Part shown: one piece after another, positions 1 to 7,079 of the stretch
How the letters are laid out: every line of letters starts with the position of its first letter
Numbering within the stretch: position 1 is the first letter of the stretch
Assembly (NCBI GenBank): GCA_903931645.1
Contig: CAIZDF010000177.1
Location: 1-9,258 of the forward strand
Reading direction: 5' to 3'
DNA from: an uncultured Tolumonas sp.
Lineage (GTDB): Bacteria > Pseudomonadota > Gammaproteobacteria > Enterobacterales > Aeromonadaceae
DNA: 9,258 bases
The notes under the pieces: generated by a model
What the model was told of the DNA's origin: nothing
The model's input: only the letters and a program-made list of their open reading frames with translations
Database searches by the model: none
Position numbers and translations under genes: made by a program

Positions 1-90
1 CACGACTTCAGCAACTTTGCCGACATTAACAGACGTTTCGTATTTTTAACGTCAGAAGTAATGATTCAACATATTAAGGAAAATAGCGTC
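1..90. other. Left-edge stretch before the ACR3 frame; no gene assigned
   Basis: No gene can be assigned here. Plus frame 1 is open from base 1 through to the TAA at 115 and simply runs into the ACR3 leader. Frame 2 stops with TAA at 47-49 and frame 3 with TAA at 27-29, so the tail of an upstream gene could end at either place. The few residues visible are too short to recognise. AAGGA at 76-80 lies 10 bases before the ATG at 91 and is the likely ribosome binding site of the original ACR3 gene. An arsR-type regulator often precedes ACR3 genes, but nothing visible here shows one. Confidence 0.4.
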
Positions 91-156
91 ATGAGCGATG
101 TAACGAGCAAACTCTAATTTTTAGACCGGTATCTAACCGTCTGGATTTTTTCCGCA
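91..156 (+). pseudogene. Detached N-terminus of the ACR3 gene with in-frame TAA
   Basis: This is the start of the ACR3 reading frame, in the same frame as the downstream permease. ATG at 91 is followed by eight sense codons, then TAA at 115-117, then thirteen sense codons that encode the family-typical [11 protein letters not shown] segment and join straight onto the ATG at 157. A single base change from TCA (Ser) to TAA would explain the stop, because a Ser before the FLDRYLT segment is common in relatives as I remember them. No alternative ATG, GTG or TTG lies between the stop and codon 157. Confidence 0.75.
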
Positions 157-1143
157 ATGGCGTTGGGTGTCAGTCTTGGTTTTTTAGTGCCGGGTGTAGA
201 GAACTTCATTAACAGCTTTCAGGTCGGCACGACTAATATTCCGATTGCTGCTGGGTTGATCTTGATGATGTACCCACCATTTGCCAAAGTGCGTTATGAA
301 GAGCTACCAGACGTATTCCGTGACAGAAAAGTACTGAACCTTTCTCTGATCCAAAACTGGATCATTGGGCCAGCACTCATGTTTGCACTGGCGGTAATAT
401 TCCTGCATGACAAGCCGGAATATATGGTGGGGCTTATCATGATTGGTCTGGCGCGCTGTATTGCTATGGTGATTGTCTGGAATGAACTGGCAAAAGGCTC
501 AACGGAATATGCTGCCGGTCTGGTAGCGTTTAACTCGATCTTTCAGGTGTTGTTTTTCAGTGCTTATGCTTGGCTGTTTATTACCGTACTGCCGCCACTG
601 TTCGGTTTATCTGGCTCTATTGTGGATATCTCTATCGCGCAAATTGCCGAGAGTGTTTTCATCTATCTGGGCATTCCCTGTCTTGCCGGTGTGCTGACCC
701 GCGTGATCATGCTGCGCTTTGTTTCCAAAGCGTGGTATCACTCTCATTTTGTTCCCAAAATTGGCCCTATTACTCTGGTTGCGCTGCTGTTTACCATTGT
801 GGTGATGTTCAGCCTGAAGGGAAAACTGATTGTTAGCCTTCCATTCGATGTGGTGCGTATTGCTATTCCGTTGCTGCTCTATTTTGTGGTGATGTTTGCC
901 ATCTCATTTTTCATGTGCAAACGCTTGGGGGCGAGTTATGAAAAAAGTGCGACTCTGTCGTTTACCGCAGCCAGTAATAATTTCGAACTCGCTATCGCAG
1001 TTGCTGTTGCGGTGTACGGCATCAACTCAGGTGCTGCTTTTGCTGCGGTTATAGGGCCGTTAGTGGAAGTGCCAGTGATGATTGGCCTAGTGAATGTTTC
1101 GCTGTGGATCAGACGAAAGTATTTTATTTCGGTAAATGCGTAA
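157..1143 (+). CDS. ACR3-family arsenite efflux permease, N-terminally interrupted (likely pseudogene)
   Basis: The 328-residue frame is an ACR3-type arsenite permease of the bile/arsenite/riboflavin transporter superfamily, an inner-membrane protein that expels As(III) using the proton gradient. The signature around [13 protein letters not shown] (residues 98-109) holds the conserved thiolate Cys101. Later helices carry [11 protein letters not shown] with Glu277 and [12 protein letters not shown] with Glu304. Roughly ten hydrophobic segments are visible. The true N-terminus appears to start at ATG 91, which has AAGGA at 76-80. From there the protein reads MSDVTSKL, then a TAA at 115-117, then [17 protein letters not shown], which is the normal ACR3 start and first helix. 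Repairing the stop would give about 350 residues, the family's usual size. The ATG at 157 lacks a good ribosome binding site and would delete half of helix 1. Everything after the stop is intact, so the lesion is recent, or is a sequencing error. The family call is firm; functionality is doubtful. Confidence 0.85.
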   Translation: MALGVSLGFLVPGVENFINSFQVGTTNIPIAAGLILMMYPPFAKVRYEELPDVFRDRKVLNLSLIQNWIIGPALMFALAVIFLHDKPEYMVGLIMIGLARCIAMVIVWNELAKGSTEYAAGLVAFNSIFQVLFFSAYAWLFITVLPPLFGLSGSIVDISIAQIAESVFIYLGIPCLAGVLTRVIMLRFVSKAWYHSHFVPKIGPITLVALLFTIVVMFSLKGKLIVSLPFDVVRIAIPLLLYFVVMFAISFFMCKRLGASYEKSATLSFTAASNNFELAIAVAVAVYGINSGAAFAAVIGPLVEVPVMIGLVNVSLWIRRKYFISVNA

Positions 1144-1171
1144 TTTATTTGAATAGTTGAAGTAGCTTGAA

Positions 1172-2101
1172 ATGACAATGAACCAATTTGACATCATCGG
1201 TGATGTGCATGGGCATGCCACTGAATTACGCCAATTGCTGAGTAAACTGGGTTATCAGAAAACCCAGTCGGGTTATCAGCATCCGAAACGTACGGCATTA
1301 TTTGTCGGTGATTTTATTGATCGAGGGCCGGCACAATTAGAAGTGCTGGATATCGTCAGAACGATGATTGAAAACCATGCTGCACTGGTCGTTATGGGTA
1401 ATCATGAGTTTAATGCGATCGGTTGGTTCAGTCGTAATGACAAGGGTGAACCGTTACGTGAACATACCGAAAAAAATCGTAAACAGCATGCTGCGTTCTT
1501 AAATGAGGTGGGCGAAAACAGCGCACAGCATAAGGAGTGGATCTCATGGTTTAAGACTTTACCACTTTGGTTAGAGCTTCCTGAGCTACAGATCATTCAT
1601 GCGTGTTGGAATCCGCAGGCAATGGCAGCAATTCGACCTTATATTAATGATCACCAGCAGCTGCAAGAACAACAGTTCGTACATTGTTATCAAAAAGGTC
1701 ACATTGCATATCAGGCAATAGAGTCTTTGCTCAAGGGGGTTGAATTACCCTTGCCAGCGACACATTACTTTTTGGATAAAGATGGGCATCAACAACAAAT
1801 GACACGGATAAAATGGTGGCAAAAGCATGGCTCCTTCCGTGAAAAAGCGATCCTGCCGGATGAATATGCTCAGCATTTACCGGCACATTCGCTGTCTGAC
1901 GAAATAATGCAATTAGCTGACATTAGAAAACCGACTTTCATCGGACATTACTGGTTACAAGGTGAGCCATCACCGCGCAGTGAGATGGTTGCGTGTGTTG
2001 ATTTTAGTGTGGCAAAACAAGGGCAGCTGATGGCATACCGGTTTCAAGGGGAGCCGAAATTAAACCCTGCGCATTTTATCAGCCATGCGGATCCTCTGTA
2101 G
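1172..2101 (+). CDS. Metallophosphoesterase (calcineurin-like, ApaH/PrpE-related)
   Basis: This 309-residue soluble protein belongs to the calcineurin-like metallophosphoesterases, which hydrolyse phosphate esters (phosphoproteins, dinucleoside polyphosphates or other nucleotides) with a two-metal centre. All core motifs are present: GDVHGH at 10-15, GDFIDRG at 46-52, GNHE at 76-79, a later His143 in LQIIHACWN, and GHYW at 258-261 followed by CVDFSVAK. Active-site residues therefore look complete. The substrate cannot be read from the sequence; the length and the spacing of the last motifs resemble bacterial ApaH/PrpE-like phosphatases rather than E. coli ApaH itself. It starts 28 bases after the ACR3 frame and may share its transcript, but there is no evident functional link to arsenic. 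Starts at 1172 and 1178 (Met3) are both possible, and neither has a strong ribosome binding site. It converges on the cyclase gene, with 23 bases between the two stop codons and no clear terminator hairpin. Confidence 0.85.
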   Translation: MTMNQFDIIGDVHGHATELRQLLSKLGYQKTQSGYQHPKRTALFVGDFIDRGPAQLEVLDIVRTMIENHAALVVMGNHEFNAIGWFSRNDKGEPLREHTEKNRKQHAAFLNEVGENSAQHKEWISWFKTLPLWLELPELQIIHACWNPQAMAAIRPYINDHQQLQEQQFVHCYQKGHIAYQAIESLLKGVELPLPATHYFLDKDGHQQQMTRIKWWQKHGSFREKAILPDEYAQHLPAHSLSDEIMQLADIRKPTFIGHYWLQGEPSPRSEMVACVDFSVAKQGQLMAYRFQGEPKLNPAHFISHADPL

Positions 2102-2124
2102 ATCGGCTTTCATGAACCGGTACC

Positions 2125-3063
2125 CTACAACGAATCAATGGATGGATTATATATCCGACTTGTATTTTTCCCTTGTTGCTTTGATTGATACATCGCGCTA
2201 TCTGCGCGACTGATGATCTCGTCAAAAACAGAGTCGACAGCTTGAAACTCACTTAGCCCAATACTGATGGTAATAAATATATCGTGTTTACCCGTGTGAA
2301 ATGGCGTTGAACAAATAGCCGCTCTAAGCCGCTCACTGCAGGCTGTTGCTTCGTCTATCGATGTATTGGGTAAAATAATGCCAAATTCATCGCCACCTAA
2401 TCGCCCAATTAAGTCGACGTTACGTAATTGGGTAACACATAATTGGGTAACGTGTTTTATTGCCGCATCGCCAGCTTGATGGCCAAACTGATCGTTGATT
2501 GATTTAAACTGATCGATATCTAAAAGAAGAAAACAGGTGGGTTGCTGATAGCGCTGAAACTCTTGAAATTTTTCGTCCAGTTTTTCCAGTAATTTTCTTC
2601 GATTATTGATCCCGGTTAAAACATCAATTTCGGATAAATATCTTAACTCTATTTCGAGATGGCGTTTATTGGTGACATTACGCGCGACCCAAACCACAGC
2701 TCTTTCATTATTGTAAAGCGCGGGCAGTGGTTTTACCCGACCTTCAAACCAGATACTGCCAGCGGGGCCACTTTGTCTATCAATGCTATCTACATCATCG
2801 CCAGCCAGGGAATATTCAACGACCATGAGTTTATTGTGTTGCAAGGTCAAACGAATTTGCTCTAGAAACCAATCTGCTTTTTCTTTTGGTAAAACATCAT
2901 AGAGCGATTTGCCAATTAGCCCTGAGCCATCATGGTAAAATTCTGAATCTGAACCACCAAAAATATCAGCATAACGACCCGACTCTGTCAGGATAAAGAC
3001 CAAATCAGGCAGGGCTGAAATAATGGTCATGAGCTTTTCATTTTCCGTAATATTGGTGCGCAT
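2125..3063 (-). CDS. PAS-GGDEF diguanylate cyclase
   Basis: This protein likely makes the second messenger cyclic di-GMP from two GTP, with activity tuned by a PAS sensor. Numbered from the longest frame (TTG at 3069), residues about 13-135 form a PAS-like domain. There are no membrane segments, so it is cytosolic. The GGDEF domain occupies about 140-308, with DVLTGINNRR at 149-158, the metal-binding DIDQFKSIND at 184-193, the intact catalytic GGDEF at 225-229, and RNVD at 216-219. RNVD fits an RxxD product-inhibition site at the canonical spacing, so feedback inhibition by c-di-GMP is expected. Start choice: the longest frame begins with TTG at 3069, but AAAGGGA at 3077-3071 sits 7 bases before the ATG at 3063 and only 1 base before the TTG, so I place the start at 3063, giving 312 residues. 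The signal is unknown; the PAS domain shows no obvious heme or flavin motif. The gene is divergent from the chemoreceptor gene. Confidence 0.9.
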   Translation of the reverse strand: MRTNITENEKLMTIISALPDLVFILTESGRYADIFGGSDSEFYHDGSGLIGKSLYDVLPKEKADWFLEQIRLTLQHNKLMVVEYSLAGDDVDSIDRQSGPAGSIWFEGRVKPLPALYNNERAVVWVARNVTNKRHLEIELRYLSEIDVLTGINNRRKLLEKLDEKFQEFQRYQQPTCFLLLDIDQFKSINDQFGHQAGDAAIKHVTQLCVTQLRNVDLIGRLGGDEFGIILPNTSIDEATACSERLRAAICSTPFHTGKHDIFITISIGLSEFQAVDSVFDEIISRADSAMYQSKQQGKNTSRIYNPSIDSL

Positions 3064-3427
3064 ATTCAAATCCCTTTAACCAGTAACATCATCCTGATAA
3101 TGGATGCCCCAAGAACACATCGATTTCTTGTGCTGTTTAAAATGCAATTCGAATGAAAAAGAAAAACAGGCTATTTAATGTGCAAATGGCATGTTCAGAT
3201 TGATATACGAATTAGCATGGGTCACTTCATCGGTATCGTCAAATCAAGCAGAGCCATGCTCCAGTGACTGATCGTTAATACATAGGCGAATTGTGATTAA
3301 TAGTTAATCGCAGTTTTTGTGCAAAGTTAGATAAGTGTGCACTTTATGATTCATTTTTATCAGTATAAGATATATATGGAATGCATCTTTTGCTTAATAT
3401 AACTAATTATAAAACAAGGATTTGTTT
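3064..3427. promoter_or_regulatory. Gene-free divergent region between the cyclase and the chemoreceptor
   Basis: About 360 bases lie between two divergent starts, so promoters for both genes should be here. The half nearest the chemoreceptor (about 3290-3415) is strongly AT-rich. It holds a perfect inverted repeat GATTAA-TAG-TTAATC at 3295-3309 and a possible -10 element TATAAG at 3364-3369 without a convincing -35. Nearer the ATG at 3428, AAGGA at 3416-3420 is the chemoreceptor ribosome binding site (7-base spacer). On the other side, AAAGGGA at 3077-3071 (minus strand) serves the cyclase. No convincing flagellar sigma-28 or sigma-54 promoter was seen, and no ORF of note. Confidence 0.45.
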
Positions 3428-5368
3428 ATGCTGTCTTGGTTATCAACATTATCTACCCGCCGCTTTATTCTCCACTCATCAACATTAATATTACTCGCCA
3501 TTGTGCTTACAACGGGCTACCGCTTATCTGCACTGGAACAATTAGAGCGTGTTGTTGCTGAAGAGATGAAATTGCATGATGACGCGATTACATTGCAAAA
3601 CCTGCGTTATCACACAACCCAAATTCAACAATACCTTACCGATGCGTCGTTAACGGGAGATGCGGATGCTATCAGTGAAGCGAAACAGCATCAGGCGTCA
3701 ACGCTGCCATTGTTAGATGAGCTTTCTAAGCTAGATCTTGGTGCTTTAACTGAATTGCTGCAGCAACAAGTTTCGGTTGGGCAACAAATGGTCTCTGCTT
3801 ATAACCAGGGCGATAAGCGCGAGGGTGATCGGCTTATGAAGGCCTCTGGAATTGGGTTTGATGCAATTTCTGATGAGATCAATACCAAAGTGGAACGCGC
3901 GTTATCATTACAAACTGATCGCATGGAAGCATCACAAGTGATTGCTGAGGCTGGTCAGTTGCATATTAGACGTGTCGAGTGGGTTAGTAGTTTTTTTCTG
4001 ATCTTGTTGGCGTTGGGAACGTTGAACCTGATCCGCTTAAAAGTGAATCGCCCATTAGCGCGCCTTATTTCACAATTGCAGGATCTGACGGCCGGAGACA
4101 AAAATCTGAGCTTTCGTTTGCCAGTGATCGGTAGGGATGAGTTCGCGAGTGTTGCCCGTCGATTTAACCAATTCCTGACAGATCTCGATCATATTCTTTG
4201 TACCGTACAGCAAGTCTCTAGCCGTTCTGGTCAACAAATGAGTATGCTGATGTCTCGTTCACAAGCGACATTGCAGGATATGGCTCAGGTTCAGGGCAAT
4301 ACAGATGCATTGGCCACGGCTGCACAAGAGATGTCATCAACCATCCAAGAGATTGCCAATAATACCGAACAAGCAAAGCATGAAACTGCCACGGCCCAAC
4401 AACAAGCCGATGACGGTCAGGATCAAGTCGGGGAAGCCGTCACGCTGATCCAGAATGTAGCGTCTGAAATAGAACAGGCAGTGACCAGCATAAACCAGTT
4501 GGATCAACAGAGTGCGCAAATAGGCGACATACTGAATGTTATTCGTACCATCTCGGAACAAACCAATTTGCTTGCACTGAATGCAGCAATTGAAGCTGCG
4601 CGTGCAGGTGAAGCGGGTCGGGGATTTGCCGTAGTAGCGGATGAGGTTCGTCATTTGGCTAACCGTACGCAACAAGCAACAGTAGAGATCCAGCAACGTA
4701 TTCAGCAACTACAGCAACAAACTACCGATGCTGTCAGCATTATGAATCATACGGCGCAGATCAGTGATAAAGCGGTTGAACAAGCTGTTGCTGCAGGACA
4801 ATCGTTAAACACGATAGTTCAAGCCGTAGGGCGTGTTGCCGATTTGAACCTGCAAATTGCAACCGCGGCAGAGCAGCAATCGTTAGTAGCACAAGAAACA
4901 TCACGAAATGTGGTTAATGTTGCTGATATCGCTCGCACTGCATTTGATGATGCTGGTGCTAGCTTCCGTTTTGCACGAGAAGTTAATTTCAGTTCCAAAG
5001 AAGTGAATATGCTCGCCAATCAGTTCATTGTTAGTGCTGAGAATAATGGCGCCGAAGAGCATGATATTAATGAGATCGTGCGTTGGAGCGATGCTTTTAA
5101 GGTGGGGATCCGCCAAGTCGACGAGCAACATTATGCGCTATTCAGCGGTATGAATAGTTTATATCAGGCTATCCACGATGAAATTGCTGTAACGCAGGTG
5201 CATAACCGATTGCTCGGTGAATTGGATCGTTTACTCAGTCGTTATCATGCCAAAGAAGCTGATATTGAAATGGAAATTGTATTTTTCCTCAAGCAATGGC
5301 TGGTGGAGCATATTTTCAGTGTGGATAAACGTTATGTACCAGAATTACGAGCGGCTGGTATTAATTAA
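3428..5368 (+). CDS. Methyl-accepting chemotaxis protein with C-terminal degenerate hemerythrin domain
   Basis: This 646-residue inner-membrane chemoreceptor should signal to the CheA/CheW array. From the ATG: transmembrane helix 1 about 13-30; a helical periplasmic domain about 31-184 resembling a four-helix-bundle sensor; transmembrane helix 2 about 185-204; HAMP about 205-258; a long coiled coil; and the conserved signalling tip ([20 protein letters not shown] through [15 protein letters not shown]) at 376-411. Residues 550-640 form a hemerythrin-like tail, a domain that normally binds O2 at a di-iron centre. It keeps W553, [10 protein letters not shown] (His568), and [13 protein letters not shown] (His628, Asp633). 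The central HxxxE and HxxxH ligands are missing, and the domain is about 84 residues where about 125 is usual. Start: the frame opens at TTG 3422, but AAGGA at 3416-3420 is 7 bases from ATG 3428, which I prefer. A strong terminator follows. No CheR-tethering pentapeptide is present at the C-terminus. Receptor class is certain; whether the tail still binds metal is doubtful. Confidence 0.93.
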   Translation: MLSWLSTLSTRRFILHSSTLILLAIVLTTGYRLSALEQLERVVAEEMKLHDDAITLQNLRYHTTQIQQYLTDASLTGDADAISEAKQHQASTLPLLDELSKLDLGALTELLQQQVSVGQQMVSAYNQGDKREGDRLMKASGIGFDAISDEINTKVERALSLQTDRMEASQVIAEAGQLHIRRVEWVSSFFLILLALGTLNLIRLKVNRPLARLISQLQDLTAGDKNLSFRLPVIGRDEFASVARRFNQFLTDLDHILCTVQQVSSRSGQQMSMLMSRSQATLQDMAQVQGNTDALATAAQEMSSTIQEIANNTEQAKHETATAQQQADDGQDQVGEAVTLIQNVASEIEQAVTSINQLDQQSAQIGDILNVIRTISEQTNLLALNAAIEAARAGEAGRGFAVVADEVRHLANRTQQATVEIQQRIQQLQQQTTDAVSIMNHTAQISDKAVEQAVAAGQSLNTIVQAVGRVADLNLQIATAAEQQSLVAQETSRNVVNVADIARTAFDDAGASFRFAREVNFSSKEVNMLANQFIVSAENNGAEEHDINEIVRWSDAFKVGIRQVDEQHYALFSGMNSLYQAIHDEIAVTQVHNRLLGELDRLLSRYHAKEADIEMEIVFFLKQWLVEHIFSVDKRYVPELRAAGIN

Positions 5369-5398
5369 TCGGACCTAGATCGTTGTTCTACTTAAATA

Positions 5399-5435
5399 AA
5401 AAAGAGAATTACCTATATAAAGTAATTCTCTTTTT
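5399..5435 (+). terminator. Bidirectional intrinsic terminator after the chemoreceptor gene
   Basis: A perfect 14-base stem (5399-5412 pairing with 5422-5435) encloses a 9-base loop, CTATATAAA. The right arm ends in five T on the plus strand, and an A run at 5398-5403 gives a T run on the opposite strand. It lies 30 bases after the chemoreceptor stop and should end that transcript. It may also stop readthrough from the minus-strand PTS operon. Confidence 0.88.
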
Positions 5436-5549
5436 AGTTACACAGTAACAAAAATGAAAGCTCAGCAAACCCTTATGACATCAACAAAAAGTTCAGCAAT
5501 GCTCAACATTATGTTTTTCCCTTGTCTCGGTTTCTTTCATCGGTTACTC
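5436..5549. other. Spacer between two terminators
   Basis: This stretch of 114 bases lies between the chemoreceptor terminator and the PTS operon terminator. A 63-codon plus-strand frame begins at 5454, but it has no recognisable ribosome binding site, runs straight through the terminator hairpin at 5556-5576 and into the antisense of the PTS gene, and resembles no family I know. I regard the spacer as non-coding. Confidence 0.6.
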
Positions 5550-5576
5550 AAAAAGCCCCGGCTTATTCAGCCGGGG
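5550..5576 (-). terminator. Intrinsic terminator of the PTS operon
   Basis: The arms CCCCGGCT (5556-5563) and AGCCGGGG (5569-5576) pair perfectly around a 5-base loop. Read on the minus strand, the GC-rich stem is followed by C and then five T (5554-5550). It lies 21 bases beyond the stop codon of the PTS EIIBC gene, in the right place and orientation to end that transcript. Confidence 0.9.
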
Positions 5577-5597
5577 AAGAGGACGCACAAATTTGAA

Positions 5598-6977
5598 TTA
5601 CGCTTCCTGAACTTCCATGGCTGGTTTCAGAACAGCATACATTAAGCCGGTGAGCGCGGTACCTGCTGCAATCGCAATCAGATACATACCAACATGACCC
5701 ACTGCATTTGGAATGGCCAGTACAAATAGACCGCCATGGGGTGCCATCAAGGTGCAACCAAATAACATAGACAGTGCGCCTGCTAATGCACCACCCGCCA
5801 TAGTGGAAGGAATAACTCGCATTGGATCACGTGCCGCAAACGGGATCGCACCTTCAGAGATAAAACACAGACCCAAAACGAAAGAGGCTTTACCGGCTTC
5901 GCGTTCAGCTTCGGTGAATTTGTCACGGGCCACAAAGGTCGCTACCCCCATTCCTAATGCGGGAACCATACCTGCGGCCATAATTGCAGCCATCGGAAGG
6001 TATGATTGAGAGGCTAACAAGCCAACACCAAAGGTATAGGCCGCTTTATTGACCGGACCACCCAAATCGAAACATTGCATTGCCCCCAAAATAACCCCGA
6101 GCAAAACAGCATTCGCGGAAGTCATGCCAGCGAGGAAGTGCGTTAGCCCAGCCATAGCAGCAGCTACCGGGCCACCGACAACATAGATCATGATAAGCCC
6201 GGTCACTAGACTCGAGATCAACGGGATGATCAGGATGGGCTTTAATGCTTCCATGGTTTGCGGCAATTTAACATTGTCGGCAACAAATTTAGCACTGTAA
6301 CCGCCGATAAAGCCCGCGACGATCCCACCGAGAAAGCCCGCTCCAGCAGAAGTGGCCAGCATACCGCCAATCAAGCCCGGTGCCAGACCAGGGCGGTCAG
6401 CAATTGAAAAGGCAATGAACCCAGCCAGTATGGGGACCATTAAGCCAAAAGCACCGGCTCCGCCACCGATCTGCATTAACGCCGCGGCTAAAGTACCAGG
6501 CTCTTTGAATGCGGTGATGCCAAAGACAAAAGAGAGGGCAATGCACAAACCACCTGCGACGACCAACGGCAGCATGTGTGAAACGCCAGTCATCAAATGT
6601 TTGTAAACACCGGGTAGCTCCGCTTTGCCGGAATGAGATTGGGTTGTTGCTGAATTACTTTTAAACACGGTTTGTGTAGTCAGCGCGTGATCAATTTCTT
6701 GTGCCGTTTTTTTCAGTGCTGCACCGGTGCTTGTTTTGTAGAGTTTTTTTCCGGCAAAGCGGGATAGATCGAGTTCGATATCAGCAGCAATAATCACAAT
6801 ATCGGCTTGCGCGATCTCTTCTGTCGTTAACGCATTTTTAGCGCCCACAGAACCTCTCGTTTCTACTTTTATCCAATACCCTCGTTTTTTGGCTTCTTCT
6901 TCTAATGCTTCGGCTGCCATAAAGGGATGGGCAACACCGGTTGGACAGGCGGTTATAGCAACAATACGTTTGCTCAT
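5598..6977 (-). CDS. PTS fructose-family permease, EIIBC component
   Basis: This inner-membrane sugar phosphotransferase permease transports and phosphorylates a fructose-type sugar. From ATG 6977 it has 459 residues: an EIIB domain (1-100) with the phosphocysteine motif ACPTGVAHPFMAAEAL, Cys11 being the predicted phosphorylation site, then a linker (about 101-120), then a multi-helix EIIC domain (about 125-455) with the conserved GGPVNKAAYTFG at 306-317 and ISEGAIPFAARDP at 373-385. It lacks the EIIA and HPr-like domains and the extra B' domain of E. coli FruA/FruB, so EIIA must come from elsewhere. The motif normally reads VAHT; here it is VAHP (Pro18). The start at 6977 is chosen because TAAGGTG (6990-6984) lies 6 bases upstream and the next residues begin the EIIB fold; a longer frame from 7022 adds 15 unsupported residues. 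It follows the dehydrogenase-like gene by 102 bases and is probably co-transcribed. The sugar is unknown; fructose itself is uncertain because fruB and fruK homologues are absent. Confidence 0.9.
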   Translation of the reverse strand: MSKRIVAITACPTGVAHPFMAAEALEEEAKKRGYWIKVETRGSVGAKNALTTEEIAQADIVIIAADIELDLSRFAGKKLYKTSTGAALKKTAQEIDHALTTQTVFKSNSATTQSHSGKAELPGVYKHLMTGVSHMLPLVVAGGLCIALSFVFGITAFKEPGTLAAALMQIGGGAGAFGLMVPILAGFIAFSIADRPGLAPGLIGGMLATSAGAGFLGGIVAGFIGGYSAKFVADNVKLPQTMEALKPILIIPLISSLVTGLIMIYVVGGPVAAAMAGLTHFLAGMTSANAVLLGVILGAMQCFDLGGPVNKAAYTFGVGLLASQSYLPMAAIMAAGMVPALGMGVATFVARDKFTEAEREAGKASFVLGLCFISEGAIPFAARDPMRVIPSTMAGGALAGALSMLFGCTLMAPHGGLFVLAIPNAVGHVGMYLIAIAAGTALTGLMYAVLKPAMEVQEA

Positions 6978-7014
6978 GGGGGACACCTTAGGTTTATTTT
7001 TGGTTTGCTGAATA

Positions 7015-7053
7015 ACAAGCACGTCAGTACTTCACTGTCTCTGCTGTGCTTGT
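7015..7053 (-). promoter_or_regulatory. Intercistronic hairpin between the dehydrogenase-like and PTS genes
   Basis: ACAAGCAC (7015-7022) and GTGCTTGT (7046-7053) form a perfect 8-base inverted repeat. Inside it a smaller hairpin is possible: CAGT (7025-7028) with ACTG (7034-7037) around a 5-base loop. On the minus-strand transcript no T run follows, so this does not look like a terminator. It may be a processing or stabilising structure ahead of the PTS ribosome binding site. On the plus strand it is followed by CGTTTTT, but no transcript is expected there. Confidence 0.4.
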
Positions 7054-7079
7054 CGTTTTTAAATCGGCTGGTCGAAATA

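Noticed and set aside
936..1178. 80-codon minus-strand frame within the ACR3 gene
   Set aside because: It is fully antisense to a clearly homologous membrane protein and has no recognisable start context; a shadow frame.
2102..2124. Terminator between the convergent phosphoesterase and cyclase genes
   Set aside because: Only short palindromic bits (CCGG, GGTACC) are present, without a stem long enough or a T run.
2425..2451. Tandem 12-base repeat TAATTGGGTAAC (period 15) inside the cyclase gene, encoding VTQL twice
   Set aside because: The distance from the GD turn to the GGDEF motif is the usual one for the family, so no codons were inserted. The repeat looks like chance similarity within a helix.
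3377..3395. Possible sigma-54 promoter (TGGAAT ... TTGCT) before the chemoreceptor
   Set aside because: The GG and GC doublets are 12 bases apart instead of 10, and the -24 element matches poorly.
5454..5645. 63-codon plus-strand frame after the chemoreceptor terminator
   Set aside because: It crosses the PTS operon terminator and the antisense of the PTS gene, has no ribosome binding site, and resembles no known family.
5713..6606. Two open plus-strand frames opposite the PTS gene, rich in Ala, Pro and Ile
   Set aside because: Low-complexity composition is what antisense of a hydrophobic, Gly/Ala-rich permease gives. The minus-strand gene is unambiguous.
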